Below are positions 33,468-46,057 of a DNA stretch of 64,000 nt, piece by piece. The notes below the pieces were generated by a model, which had not been told where the DNA came from, made no database searches, and saw only the letters and a list, made by a program, of their open reading frames with translations. The stretch's first letter is position 1. Each line of letters opens with the position of its first letter. Made by a program: the position numbers and the translations under genes. Source of the stretch: Inonotus obliquus. Lineage: Eukaryota; Basidiomycota; Agaricomycetes; Hymenochaetales; Hymenochaetaceae. Where the stretch lies: the NCBI GenBank assembly GCA_032164295.1, contig JAJHTX010000005.1, forward strand, positions 1,922,001-1,986,000, given 5' to 3'.

Positions 33468-33756
33468 ATGGATGTCGAGGATGAGTCCATGATTGACTGG
33501 TCAGCCATGTTGCATGAATTACGTAAGGAGTCGGCGTCTCCCTCTCGATATGTACATCATGAGCGCAGCAACACTCACCGAGCCGACCGATCCACTAGCA
33601 GTGCTACGACTCTCATTGGGTGTGAAAGGCACTGGGCTTTCTCTTTCTCTCATGCCTACACAGTTGTGCTTATTGGGTCTAATTTCGTCCTGCCTCGTTC
33701 CTGATGGTTGCAATCTCCCCAGGTTGCCTGTTGCAAAAGATAGCTCCAAACAGTAA
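33468..33756 (+). CDS. Small hypothetical protein, 80 residues
   Basis: Two exons, 33468-33522 and 33569-33756, joined by a 46-bp GT-AG intron (GTAAGG...GCGCAG), give 80 residues. The N-terminus is acidic (MDVEDESMIDWSAMLHEL) and the middle is Leu-rich. The good start context, canonical intron and tight divergence from the MYND gene (shared 45-bp spacer) support a real gene. No family is recognised, and the sequence could be the 5' part of a longer gene whose later exons I could not see. Confidence 0.4.
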
Positions 33757-33998
33757 CCTCTTGCGCCAATAGGCCACGGTTGCCCCTTCTTTGCTCTTAG
33801 CGAACAGCAACTAGTCGAGGATGTCTTATAATTATTGGCTATTTGCGTGTGCTAGCCTTGATGGCATCGGCGGTGCTGAAAGGCCCCGATGCGTTATAAA
33901 CCAAGGACACCGATTCGGGGCTGATACCTATTTTCCCTTCTGTTCTGCACAGATGAACACCTAGCATATCTTCAAGCAACACCTTGCTACTGTAATCA

Positions 33999-36091
33999 AT
34001 GGCTCTCGGCTCTAGATCTCAGTGCTTCGATGGGAGGGTCATCGAGAAATCCGGGGGTAGCACATCGCAAAACCAAGTTTCGAGGGAAGTGCTGGACAAG
34101 GTTCACGCTCTAGTCGACAGTAACGGTAGAGCAGTTGTTTTGCTTCGGGTTTTCAAGTCTTCGTCATGCCCATCTTCGGTGCCCGTCTTCTACGAGGACG
34201 AAAATATTGTCGGCAGCGTTGAGCTCAACCTTTTGAAGCCGGAGCTTGTACAGGAAGTAATACTTTCGGTGCGCCCTAACTTACGACCTCTGGGGCCTAG
34301 GCTAACACCATTCTTTCATTTCAAGATAAAGGGGACGATGAAAGGTTTGACTGGTCATTCGCGAGAATTCATCGAAGTTACAGAGCAACTATGGAGCCCG
34401 AGTGGGGTTGAACAAACCACAAGCCGAGACGCGCAAATCGGACAAATTCTAAAGGGCTCTTTCAGCTGGCCCTTCTGTTTAAAGCTGCCTAGCCATATTG
34501 CCCAATGCGACGGCGTACTGCATAGCGCAACCGACAACCAATTTTTAGGACGTCTGCCTCCTTCCTTCTCAGTACCCAGCTACCATTCAAGCATCATTTA
34601 CAAGCTGTGCGTCACTATCAGAGGAACTCGCAACTTAACGTGAGTAGCCCGTATTGTTGGTACCCAGCGTAGTGTTGACTTGACATATGAAGACTTTCTT
34701 ATCCGTTTAACTATGTACCTACCACGCGCCCTTCTTCCCTTGCGTCGCCTCTGGGATATTCTTGTAATCAAGTAGTGAATGAAGATCGATGGGAAGTCTT
34801 CCGGGCTTTCTCGATACGTGGAATTGCGTTTACCGCGTTCTCGACTGATATATCCTGTACTGTGAGCCGAAGCCACACATCTGTCTACTACGCTTGTTGT
34901 TCACCTAAAGATATTTCTCTTACTAGTTTGCCCTTCCGAAACCCTTGTGCTACACGCGAGGCACACCATTCCTCTGCGCATTGAAGCTGGAGAGCCCTGA
35001 TGAAAATATTTTGGAGTTACTCGGGAATCCCCGCGCTTTACGCGTCCAGCTAAGTCGCCGTGTCGAGGATACAAACTCGGGTCTAGAAACAAAGATTGCC
35101 CGATTTTGGGATGCAATCAAGCAACCAAGCACATTCGTCAGTTCTGCAAGTTGGTCTGTGGCTGAAGCTGGTGATGATCAAAGTAGTGAAACCCGAGCTG
35201 CTCTGCGATTGCTGGGAGAAAGTACAAGAGGTAGTGCACATTCCAAGATACTGATTGGCCGAATACCTCTTGCATCGGACATCACCCCGTCGTTCTCCTT
35301 CGGGAAGATGTCTCTCAAGGTTCGTCCTGTGTCATGCATCATACATACACAGTCAAGCAAACACTGATGAGCATTGCATCATAATTTTGTTGTTGGGCGT
35401 GCAGTACGAGATCCAGATGTTAGCTTTTAAAACAGCAGGATTTGTGCCCGAAGACGGCGAGAAAGCCATTTTCTTCAGAACGGAAATTGGGATAGCTTCG
35501 TCAGCACCGCGCCCGGGATCCGCAGCATCATCGTTTTTATCTCTGTCGCGGTCGAACTCGAGCTCGGGACATGAACGACCGAATACCGCCTCTCAATCTC
35601 AAAATACAAATACTTCGATGCAGACATCAACAAATCCACCGCCCATTCTGTCACACGCACTCGAGGCAACAACTCCGCCGCCTCCACCTCCACCTCCAAG
35701 TCCACCTCAAAATGAAGCAGAATCGTGGCCATCACCGCGTAGCGACCCTGTCCGTTGTAGCTACGATCGTGACCGCCCTCTACCCTCCTTACCCCCCAAC
35801 GCAGACACAGGCTCGTCGGAACCGGATCATCAAGATCATACTCGGTCTCGTACCTGTAATAGTAACAACAACCGACGATTACGCCTCCTGTGCGGAATAA
35901 CGCCTAACGATGAACGACCCGATGTTCCTTCTGTAATCGACCTCAATGAACAAAGAAAGGACTCGAGATCGGAATGTTCTCCTTATTCTATCCTACGCCG
36001 AGCTGCGACGGCACCTCGTATTTCCACTACTACAAGCTCCTCTTCCCTGGATCGGCGCACACCGTTTCCATCTCGACAATATACCCGATGA
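33999..36091 (+). CDS. Arrestin-like (alpha-arrestin / ART-type) protein
   Basis: Exons 33999-34639, 34693-34861, 34927-35319 and 35405-36091 give 629 residues. The N-terminal arrestin fold shows PVFYEDENIVGSVELNLLKP, then QILKGSFSWPFCLKLPSHI and SIIYKLCVTIRGTRNL. The C-terminal arrestin part has FNYVPTTRPSS, then LPKPLCYTRGTPFLCALKLES. The last ~220 residues are Ser/Pro-rich with an uninterrupted Pro8 run. Fungal alpha-arrestins recruit Rsp5-type ubiquitin ligases to plasma-membrane permeases through PPxY motifs; I see no clear PPxY here, so partner binding may differ. The role in permease endocytosis is inferred from the family. Confidence 0.85.
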
Positions 36092-37558
36092 TACGCAGTT
36101 CGTTGTGGGTTGCCCCAAACGGAGAACGTTTTCATTTTGATTTTGAAGTTCGGTTTTAATCGCATTATTGCCAAAGTGTTGATGCGGTGATGAGGCTCCG
36201 ATAGGGACTCCTGGGTCTCTTATCTTCATACCGGATTCCCTCGAGGGAGAGGGGTTTTTGAAATTGAAGATTTCAAGAACCCGGAGTTGGCTTGGTTTGG
36301 CCCTTGCATCCCAGGGAACAGCTTTCCTATCTTTAGATTCCGCGCCTCGACCCCTTTTCTCGAATGTTTCATATCATATACTCCTGTTGTACTGTCTATT
36401 CGCCTTATTACATTTCAGTCCTGTTGTTACGTTGCTACAAAAGTACTCTTCGCCCATTCAACTGATCATTACTACATACACACAGACCCAGTGTAAATCC
36501 CCCCCCCCCCCCTTTTTTTTTAATATTTATCCTTTATATTTCATCCTTTGTTCCGTGTTTCAAAAATATTTATTATATGTAACTTTGCTACTTGCCATGG
36601 TCCTGCCTATCACGTCCACCGTCCAGCGGTACAATGTACATTATGCTGTCTGTTGTTGTTATGCAAATTCAATAGTATGTTGTACTTTCCGTATCAGTAT
36701 CAGACAAGTGTTTTGAGTAAAACGTTCTACGTCCAACAATAAACGTTCAGTGCATTACCGGTCCGTTAGAATACAATAGACATTAAAAATCAAGATTAAT
36801 TCTGGAAGAGAACTACTATAGCTAGCCTAACTAGAGAACAAAACGCATGTATCACAAGTGAATGGAGTGAGGAGCATGGAAGGAGCATGGATGATGGATA
36901 AATAGCATGGGCATGCCTAGATTACTACTACTTCTACTATTGTAATTATAATTGAGACGAGTGCGGAGAACGTCGAAAGGGGAATGGAGAGGGAAGGGGG
37001 ACGAACGACAGAAACAAAACAGATACCCAGTGTCCAAGACAAGCAAAAAGGGGAGTGGGAAGGCACATAAATAAGAAAGGGAGTAAAGTTAGAGAAGAAA
37101 GAAAGGTGAGGTGGATATATGCGAACAATCAGAGGACAGAGAACAGAATAGCTACAGCTACTTGAGAAAAGATACAGTAGCCTGGTCAAGCAAACGGGGA
37201 GTAGCTATAACAACAGAGTCATGCAGACATGCAGAACAACAGTAGCAGCGACAGAAGCAGGCTACGCCCATCAATCATCTTCATCATCATCATTATCACC
37301 ATCATCTTAAACAACTTGAATAAAAAGGAGATTTCGAAGGTCCAAGATGCAGGCTGCAAGGCAAAGGTCGTAGATTAATCGAAATCAAGAAAGAATATAA
37401 CATAACATGAATGAACATGGACGCGCAATCGATACAGGAGAGATACAGAAACAGAAAACGAGATAGATATGCAGGTAAAACGTTTGTCCGAGATCGAGAG
37501 TTTGGAGTTTGAATGAAGGTATTTGAGTTACGAGTCACATGAAACTTCATCGTGGTCA
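36092..37558. other. Intergenic region between convergent genes
   Basis: 3' flanks of the arrestin gene (+) and the G-alpha gene (-). Holds a homopolymer junction, about 12 C followed by about 10 T (36498-36521), and an ATC/ATT trinucleotide tract near 37273-37307. No coding sequence supported. Confidence 0.5.
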
Positions 37559-40500
37559 TCAGACGAGTGAAGCTTCTTGAAGATACCCTCGGAAAATCGA
37601 GTCTCGTACTGTCAAAATAAGAGTGTTGGTCAGCATCAATACCAAAGACCAAGATCCAAGATCAAAACGAAGAAGTCGGAAATGAGAGAAGTTGATGTGA
37701 AATAGATAGGATGGGAATATTCAATGCAGCGAAGCATTACGCATGAAGCAAAAAGGCACTGCCTGCAAAGAGGTAAAAGGAACGAGGGAACAAAAAATCA
37801 CAGAAGCGCAGATAGCAGTATAATATCACCGAAACAGCGCATGATGGTGGTGTTGAAAATATGAATGAACTCGGATAGGACATCCGGTCTGCTGAGTAAA
37901 CAGCTCCATGAAGTGAATGCCGAAAGGAAGAAAGATCATCTCGAACTCACTCCCTGAGAAGCCGCGCAATAGCCATGGATGAATGATGAATGATATAGGC
38001 AAATGTGACTAGCCAGGCTGACTGATGCCCGATGTTGATCCCAACCAAAGAGGTATGTGGGAGATGGGATATGACAGGAGTACATTGCAATCAATGTCCA
38101 CCGTCCACCAAGTCTCCACGACACCCATTTCGCATATCAAGCGCACCATCAGTATCATGATGCAGCGCAGTGCGACACCAAAAAATCCCAAGAAAGTTTA
38201 ACCTTCCGCCAAAAAGCCGAAGGGAAAGGAAAAGTGCAAAAGTGCCTGCACGAACGAAGAAGAAATAATTGGAATGTTGACGAATTTGATGTGATAGATG
38301 CATCACAAAGAGCATTGCATTGTATCTCGCCCTGCCATAACCTTCACTGCTAAACTGCACTGCAACGTATCGTATCGCATTGCGCAGGCAGACGCAAGAA
38401 AGGAACGCAGATACGGAGGGGAGAAAGGGCGGTGGAGTAAAACGAGAAGGGAGCAGAAAAAATAAACCAATGATTTCACTCACCATTACGAATTACACTT
38501 TGTGTCGTACTCGTATCAACAACACTCGTTTGATGCGTGTACAGCACCCGGTGCTCCTCATTATTCTTCCGGTGTACCTGTAGGAAATGCGTTCGGAAGT
38601 AGTCGACGACAGCATCATATGTGTTTGCGCGGTCGCCGTATGATGGAATACTATAGGTTTGATAAATTTTTATCAGAATCGTATAATGCACTGTGGAAGT
38701 ATGGCGGACATACTAGCGTTTGACTTGAATACCCGCGGCAAGCTTTTGTTTGAGTACATCCGTTTTGTCTGCGAAAAGATGATGCCCGTTTAATGGAAGC
38801 ATTACGACAAATGGTATGGAATACTTACTGAGGAAAAGAACAAGATGCACCTTCTTGAGCAATTCGTTCGAGCAAATCACAGTGAATAATTGAAGCGAGT
38901 CATTAATCCGATTCGTCTTGGGCTCTTCCTCAAGGTACTAATCCATCAAGACTTCAGTACCAACAAATTACTATCCGAAAGTATCCCATACCTGGTCGAA
39001 AGCGCTCACGGGGGCCAGAAAAATAATAGCATTCGCATCATCGAAGTACGGTACCCAAGTGTGTCGTTGACCGCGTGCACCACCGACATCATATAAATGC
39101 CAAACAATGCTCTTCCCGGACACTTGTACCATGAATTCATGTGAAGCGATGCCCATCGTCTGGAGACGCACACGGAGAATATCATCCGTAGACGGTGAAT
39201 AGTCTGAGGCGGAGACTCGATCTATGCTGTTCATGAAACTAAAACAAAAATGGAAAAACATCAGATCTATCATTCGTCACAGGTACGCATGTAAACTCGG
39301 CACGCACTGCTCGGCACTCTCTTGGAGGCGAAGCTTCCGTTTGTCGATGATGGCGCGTACAACAGGGTGTGCCCAAAGGGCTTTGACATCGTCCCGACAT
39401 GCGAACAGCAAGTGCGAAGTTTTGTTCAGCTCTTCCTCCACGATGTTAGGTTTATCCGGGTTGTCCTCCTGACCATCTTCGGAATGTCTTCTCTTCTTCC
39501 CGGACAAGCTCATCGTCGTCTGCCAGCCTGAGCGGACATACACGCCACCGCCACGACGGCGCGCGAGAGTTCCCACTTGGACACCGCCGCTCAGTCGATC
39601 CGCAAGGCTCGCTTCCGCGGTGAGTAATGGGCTGAGACGGAGCTTGAGTGTTGCAAGTTCCCTGCGCGTCGTACTTGTAAGAGCAGGCAGTCCACCTTCG
39701 CTTTCAGCTTTTGCCAAGGCATCTTGCTCGGCGAGCTCTGTTTCATTCTGCGCATCGATAGAGTTATCTACTGCCGAGGAAGGACCTGCAACAGCCGAGG
39801 AAGTGCTGGGACCTGCAATATTGGGCAGAGCAACAGATGAACCCTGGGGAGATCCTAGATTGAGTGCATCGAGTGCCTGAATTATGCGCTTGACATTGCG
39901 AACGACGTTGAAGTAGACTACAGCTCGCCAGGATGCGCGTTCCTCATCCAGCGAAGCGGGAGCATAGAATAGCTGAAACTGCTTTTGCAAGGTCGATTTC
40001 CCCGACTCGGCTTGACCCAAGAGAAGTAACTAGAAAGCGTGGATAAAAAAAGAAGAGGCAAACCAAGATCAGTAAGTGCCGGAGAATAGAAGTAAGGGCA
40101 TGAGGTGAGAACGGAAACGAGATCAAGTTTTGGGCATAGTAGGAGGCTTGAGAAGTTGATCTAGCGCAACAGGAACGGAAGCTGGCGTCGTGACACGTAT
40201 GAAACTTCACACCTGTGGATGAAACAAGTGTGAAAGCGGATGCCCAGCGAACAGTTGAGAGAGGCAGGACACAGCGGGTAGATAGGAAAATGACAAAGAC
40301 GAGTGTTGTTTGTTAAACGGAGCCGCGTCTATTGCCAGACAGAGCGCCGTTCCGCGGCAAGGGACGCTGCACCATGATTCTAGTGCGTTCGCAAAGTCCG
40401 AGATCAATTAGAAAAAGATCTCATTTCTCGCGGTAACGAGATTAGGGAGCAGCGAACGCCCAAAAGCAGTGTAACAAGCAGCGAATGATATAAATGGATA

Positions 40501-40773
40501 GCGTGAAGAAGGGCAAGGGAAGCGAAGGAGGCAGAGCTGAACGGTGAGGATGGGGAGAGTACACACCTTTACTTGCATGTTGGCCCGTTTATTTGCTTCA
40601 CGCTCCAGGCGAAGCTCCTCGTCTATCTTGTCCGAGATGCGCTTGGCCTCAAGCTCAGCTGCGAGGCGAATTTCGCGCTCATGGTCAGACTCGAAGGGCG
40701 GTGGTCTGAGGGCAAGAGCGAGAGGGTCGTTTTCTGAGTATATGCTTGAAGTGCGAGTCTGAGTACGAATCAT
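37559..40773 (-). CDS. Atypical heterotrimeric G-protein alpha subunit
   Basis: Seven exons: 40567-40773, 39308-40029, 38992-39238, 38829-38937, 38714-38768, 38484-38650 and 37559-37608; 518 residues against ~350 for canonical G-alpha. The P-loop is LLLLGQAESGKST and switch I is LRVRLQTMG with the catalytic Arg and Mg-binding Thr kept. Switch II reads DVGGARGQRHTW, with Ala where the catalytic Gln of DVGGQ belongs. NKTD and the TSVVDT loop are present. The N-terminus (MIRTQTRTSS) lacks the Gly-2 needed for myristoylation. About 150 extra residues lie in the helical domain, including a Ser/Pro-rich and a KKRR segment. The tail ends GYLQEASLV, without a Cys at -4. Such divergent G-alphas are expanded in mushrooms; receptor and effector unknown. 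Confidence 0.88.
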
Positions 40774-40938
40774 TGTTGAGGACGATGAGGATGAGGGGGA
40801 AAAGAGAGAGAGAGAATGATGGGATGGGATGGGATGTGTGGTTATAAGTATATGTGCCTGTTATGAGACACTTGCTCCCATCACCGAACAAATATATATA
40901 AAAATAAACTATTCTGTAGATCTCTCTCTATAACAACC
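40774..40938. promoter_or_regulatory. Compact divergent promoter, G-alpha / cyclophilin
   Basis: Only 165 bp separate the two start codons. An AT-rich stretch with AAATATATATAAAAATAAAC near 40890-40910 is the likely TATA region for the plus-strand gene. A GA-repeat lies at about 40803-40815. Confidence 0.5.
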
Positions 40939-42214
40939 ATGGTAAGTATCTCATTCATCTCTTCATTTCATCAATTCTAAACATCATTCATAGTCAGTCA
41001 CTCTACACACAACCCATGGTGACTTGAAAGTGCGTATATTCCCAAGTACGCCTTCACAACTTATTCATCATTATTTCACAGATTGAAGTATTCTGCGAAG
41101 CCACACCAAAGGCTGCAGAAAACTTTCTCGCTCATTGCGCCGCCGGAACCTATAATGGCGTAAAGTTCCACCGCAACATCGCAGGTTTCATGGTACAAAC
41201 AGGTGATCCTTCCGGCACAGGAAAAGGTGGCCAAAGCATTTGGGGTAAACCTTTCTCGGACGAGCTCAAAGCCACTCTAAAGGCAAGTCGGTCACTCGGT
41301 TCTTCATAGCCTCGAACTATCGACCAGGCGAACTGCGAACTTTGATGAGCACACTAGTGTGTTTTGGATCCGAGTGTTGCGGTATCGCCGGTTGCTCTTG
41401 TTCTTTTAAGGCAACGAGTCTGAGATGAGGTGGAAATTTGATACGTTGAGGCGATGAATGAATGAAGGAGTCATCGCACAGCATCAACCAACGATCACTT
41501 GTCTCCATCTTTGTCGCGGTGCTTTCTCGCTTTCTGCTGTTCAAAGCTGCCGTTTCTGTTTCCATCATCCCTCCATCGGAAGCCCAAGTAATCCGATCAT
41601 AGTGACAAATCATCCACCCGCCATCCATCTCAACCCCTCTCTCACCTCTCTTCGGTTTCCATCCTTCTTTGACTCAGTATCAATTTGACCTTTACAAGTG
41701 TACTGACTTACAATGCTTTCTTTTCCCTCTGTTTTTTTCTTATGCAGTTCAACGCCCGAGGTATCGTCGCTATGGCTAACTCGGGTCCAGACACCAACAA
41801 ATCCCAATTCTTCATCACCTATTCAAAACAATCACATCTCGATGGGAAGTATACCATCTTCGGCAAGTGCGTCATAGGTTTCTCTCTCAGTCCTTTCCTT
41901 CCTTCCATTCTCTATTCTAGGACTTTTTACTGATTTTTTTGTTCCACACACCTAGGGTAATTGACGGCGCTGACTCAACGCTTGATGCTATTGAACGCGA
42001 ACCGGTCGACGGCAAACACCGACCACTCAAAGAAGTTCTTCTCAACGACGTATGTGCTCCATTTGCCATTACCGAACATAATAATCGGGTTACTAACCAT
42101 TTGGAACTTGACATTCTAAATCTCCACCTCACTGCGATGTCTTTCCCGGTGTTCGTGTTCTTATAGGTAACTATCCACGCGAACCCTATCGCTGATACGA
42201 CGCTGCTCAAATAG
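40939..42214 (+). CDS. CYP10: Cyclophilin-type peptidyl-prolyl isomerase, PPIL3/Cyp10 type
   Basis: Exons 40939-40941, 40994-41029, 41082-41282, 41748-41866, 41956-42049 and 42167-42214 give 166 residues, the usual PPIL3 length (~161). The protein is a bare cyclophilin domain. Motifs are [19 protein letters not shown], then [20 protein letters not shown] with the catalytic Arg in FHRNI, then [20 protein letters not shown] and [18 protein letters not shown]3 isomerises prolyl bonds and is found in spliceosomal complexes of other eukaryotes. The first coding exon is the ATG alone. The third intron (41283-41747) is 465 bp and starts with GC (AAG|GCAAGT); no GT donor keeps the frame. Confidence 0.93.
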
Positions 42215-43001
42215 TACCCGATTGTTCGTTCCATAGCTCCAATTCGTCAAGTGAACGAGAGAGGCGAAGAGTTGGAAAGGGATTGCGCAAAGAAATTGAT
42301 TGATGAATCTTTGCAAGATTGTTCGTTATAATCTTAATGGCCACTGCTTCCGTCCTACGGTATATACATCACAGAGAAGGAATCGGGAGTACCGTTGTTC
42401 TCCTTATAGCGAGGCTCGGTCGCTCGGCAACAGTCGAATCGTCTTGTAGATTTTTTTATTCCTTCAGTCTCATATCCCCATATCTCCGTATCTCATTGTC
42501 CTTCGGTCCAGTTCGGTCTTCGATTGGTCTTTTTTTGGTTTGATCTGACTTGATCCCTTTGGCTTCGAGAATCGGATTCCAGAGGTGAAGAATAGGAAAC
42601 TTGGATTGTGGAACTGGATGGAGAACCTAGCGTCTCTCTATGCTCTTTCATCCTCTTTCATTTCGACATGACATGCACTCGTTCCATAATCATGTTCATA
42701 TCCCTCGCTCGAAAATCTTACAGCGCAGCCTCAACTCGGCCGCCACTCCATCAAAGTACCGAAGCGAAGGGTGGAAATCCTGAGATGGAAGGAACGGTTT
42801 TGAATTTATCGGAGCGGAGGGAATAGACCTGTGTTTGTCGAGAACAAAAGATTGCGATTCAATGCAAATGAAAAAGTCATTGGTACATTCCTTGAAACTG
42901 CCACGTATTAATGCGTCCTTCCATTTCCCTTTGCCACCGCCGACCTACACAACCTTCCATCCAACCCTCCAACACAGCCCCTCCCCTTAAGGTAAAAAAA
43001 A
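42215..43001. other. Intergenic region between convergent genes
   Basis: 3' flanks of the cyclophilin (+) and capping-protein (-) genes. The stretch 42223-42331 has one open plus-strand frame with protein-like text (IRQVNERGEELERDCAKKL) and may be an alternative 3' exon, but the family normally ends before it. Otherwise no coding signal. Confidence 0.4.
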
Positions 43002-44220
43002 TCACTTCTTCATAAGCCCAACAAGCTCCTTCTGCAACTCTCTCTGTTTCCTAGCTTTCTCCAAACTCTCATACGACCTCAATTCGTGTACTACATCCCT
43101 AGTCTTACCAAAATAGACATCTTGTAAAAGGTTACGCATTTTGAGTTCTTGATCTTCGACCATACGACCTGTGTTTGTTATGTGTGTGGATGGATCTGCT
43201 AAGGGGTGGTCTTGTTCGATCTGTTTGTGTCATATGTGGTTGAGACCAGATATATGGGAGGGTAGAAAGACGAATGGAGAATGAATGCACTTGCCTGTCT
43301 CGTCATGCTCCCACTCAAAGTTATCGTCCCTTCACCATTACTCTCCACTCCATCTTTCTCATTCTTCCTCTGCACCTCATCTTTACCACCACTCCGGCTT
43401 TGAGTCGTCAAATGAAGCATGATAGTACTTGTGAGTTTATAATGGGCGTGTCGTCCGCGTTCGGAAGCTTCGAAGACGTGAATGGAGTCCCATGCTCCTG
43501 ATGGTGCCTCGTTTGAGTTTGGGGAGAGGACTGGGGATTGTAGGAACGTAGGGAGAGATGTTAGACATAGGTGAATGGGAGATGAGGTGAAGTGACGGAC
43601 CTTTCTTCAGCACGACGACACCCGCGAATCCACCATCGTCAAGGTCCCAAAGGTATACCGAGGATATGCCGCCTTCAAAGTACCTATCGCACGACAGAAC
43701 GATAAAGTATCATTAGTAAAAGTTATAAGTTTGAAAAGCGGAGAACGTACATCTCACGATAAGTATCAAACGCTTCATTTGCTGCGATCTCAAGTTTACG
43801 CAGTTTTGGTGATGGTGTCGTACCGTCGTCTATTGGTGGGTCGTATTCATTCGACCAAGGTGATCTATAGGTCGATACGATGATAGTATTTCAAGCCGTT
43901 TCATTCCGTGTAATAAGAACAGCAGTGATTGCGATAGTACGCACATTAGAATCACCAAGACACTACCAATCAGCTCCTTGCATAATTCCATGAATCCCAA
44001 CCACATACCGATAGCTCTCCCCATCCCGATTATAATCACACGCAAGATATTCCCTCCCTGTCGCTTTATCAACCATAAGCTTCAACGGCTGGTCGACACT
44101 TCCGAGTAAATCATCAGCGTATTCAGGGCAGATGTTTACCAGCGCATGGACGTTCCCTTCTACATTTGTTGGAGGAAGCCGACGCATTAGGTCAAGCATC
44201 GAGTCTAATAGGTCTGCCAT
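43002..44220 (-). CDS. CAP2: F-actin capping protein beta subunit
   Basis: Exons 44009-44220, 43751-43864, 43601-43683, 43295-43497 and 43002-43220 give 276 residues, the same length as animal CapZ-beta. Conserved stretches are [15 protein letters not shown], then [65 protein letters not shown] and [14 protein letters not shown] tail with [15 protein letters not shown] follows. With the alpha subunit it caps actin filament barbed ends at cortical patches. The region after [13 protein letters not shown] has a Gly/Lys/Glu-rich insertion compared with animal proteins. The last intron (43221-43294) uses a GC donor (CAG|GCAAGT). Confidence 0.95.
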
Positions 44221-44443
44221 TTCGAGATTGTATTTTGAGGAGGAAGAGAGGGAAAGAAGTTATGAGAAGGGCAGTATTCGCAAGACTCAGCTTGCATTGG
44301 AAAGGGTTCAGACGCGTCGAGGAACGCGTCCAGATATTCAATCTCAGCTTCAATTTTCTATTGGCTAGTACAATACGCTCTTTTACTCAGTGTCAAATGA
44401 TAGGCAGAACTGCGGTACACTATCCCAGTATTGTAATTGTCTA

Positions 44444-45824
44444 TCAGTTTGCGAGCTTCTGTTGCGCTCTCAGGATGGCGAGAGCGTATTGCTCAAACTG
44501 ATCCTTTGACATAAAAAGCAAAGCCTGTGAAAGCACAGCTTTGATAATTTGGGCACTCATTCCCTACGCATTCTCAATTATCAATGCAGCCAACCGAATG
44601 GAAAGGGCGCCTCGTACCTGGTACCATCCAACTACCCCGCGCTCTTTCAGGATGCGTGTCAGTAATGCGACCGCACCATCCTTCTTGGTCTTCTTTGAGG
44701 TGCCGGTACTTGTAGTTGGAAGTTCATCAGCCGAGTTCTGAGTTCCAGCTTGTATTTTGACTTTGGCCATGATATACGGATATGTTACCTTCATACGTTG
44801 AATAAGGTGCGATCACTTAGTATCGATATAGGGGAAGGAACTTACCACAGTAGCGAGCGTTTTGCTTAGAGCACCGATGAGAAAGCTTTGCCACGGTGTT
44901 AACTTGGGTAGGGCACCACTTTTCTCCTTCGCAAGTAGGATTAAACTTTTGACTCGTTCGAATACACCATAAGTTATCGCAGGGTTCACAGTCAACACCA
45001 AAGACGGCTTGAGTCCGAGCCATAAGCCTGTCACACCATCAGTTCGGATAATCTCCTTTCCGACAGTTAAGAATGAATTATCGAGACGTGTCTCAGAAGA
45101 CGCAGAAGTGGAAGATCCTGGGTCTGCTACTGAGCTATAGGAGGGCTTGGATGGGGATACTTCGGAAGGTGACGAAGGAGCAGGACCCTTGGTTTCGTGT
45201 CGAAGTTGACCGATTTGCTGTCGTGTTGCGATAACGGAAACAGGAATGGTAAAGATCTGAGCAAGAGCGCCTGCTATAGCTCCCAGCAGAAGCTCCATGG
45301 CTGTTGAGATTGTCGGTGGTTTTGAGCCCTTCGGAAGTCGACTTGATAACCTCTTAAGGTATGATCCTCTAACCAACGAATAGAAGAGGAAGTACGCATA
45401 CTCTGTGACCGAATGGATGCATCAGGATAGCACACCATAAGATAGCAAGGAACTCACGTCCGGAGAACGTGTTTAGCATGCTCGCCCCGAACCCGTTGTA
45501 TAGGCTCGTTATGCCCTCTTCGCGGAGCATTCGGATAAGGAGAGACACTAATGACGGATTGCGTTTCTTGTCCTTCGTCGTAGAGTCCGCCTGAATACGT
45601 GTTTTGACACTAATCACTTATCAGATCTGTCATATATCACAGCAAATCCAGTCACGACACGCACGTATCAAGAGGATAAACCGACCTGAAGGAATAAATT
45701 GTTGGACTGGGCACACGAACGGGATGAAGAATGGGACGTACGCATTACTGAATACTGCTCCTAAAGCCCCCGCCAATGCATGTCCAAAGGGAGTCAACTG
45801 CTCCTGCGGCTTCGACGAGCTCAT
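44444..45824 (-). CDS. ANT1: Peroxisomal adenine nucleotide carrier (mitochondrial carrier family)
   Basis: Exons 45742-45824, 45665-45685, 45458-45609, 44846-45402, 44618-44788 and 44444-44563 give 367 residues. Three carrier repeats are visible. The first signature is YPLDTVKTRIQ and the third is YPYIMAKVKIQ. The second is degenerate (TIPVSVIATRQQ), and the conserved EGI/GLYNGF follows the first. IITVNPAI-type text (LTVNPAITYGVFER) and the peroxisomal-style VTYPYIMAKVKIQ resemble yeast Ant1 and human PMP34. These exchange cytosolic ATP for peroxisomal AMP to feed fatty acid activation. About 60 Ser/Pro-rich residues are inserted in the middle repeat. The 21-nt exon 45665-45685 encodes SVYPLDT, the core of the first signature. 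Confidence 0.85.
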
Positions 45825-46057
45825 GATGGTGGTGGTCGAAGGCAAGAGAGCTGTACAATTTGAGAGCAAATCTCGGGCAAGTGGTTGCCCGAACGCGAGC
45901 CATGTGATAGACGACCAAGACCAGCGAGCGCAAGACGACGCGACTCGGCTGATTATTCGATTTAATTTCTTTTATTTATCTGTACAGACCTCCATGATGT
46001 CTGCCCATCCCAATTTCCCTCAAGGCCTTGACATCACACCCCTAATCTTGGGTATCG

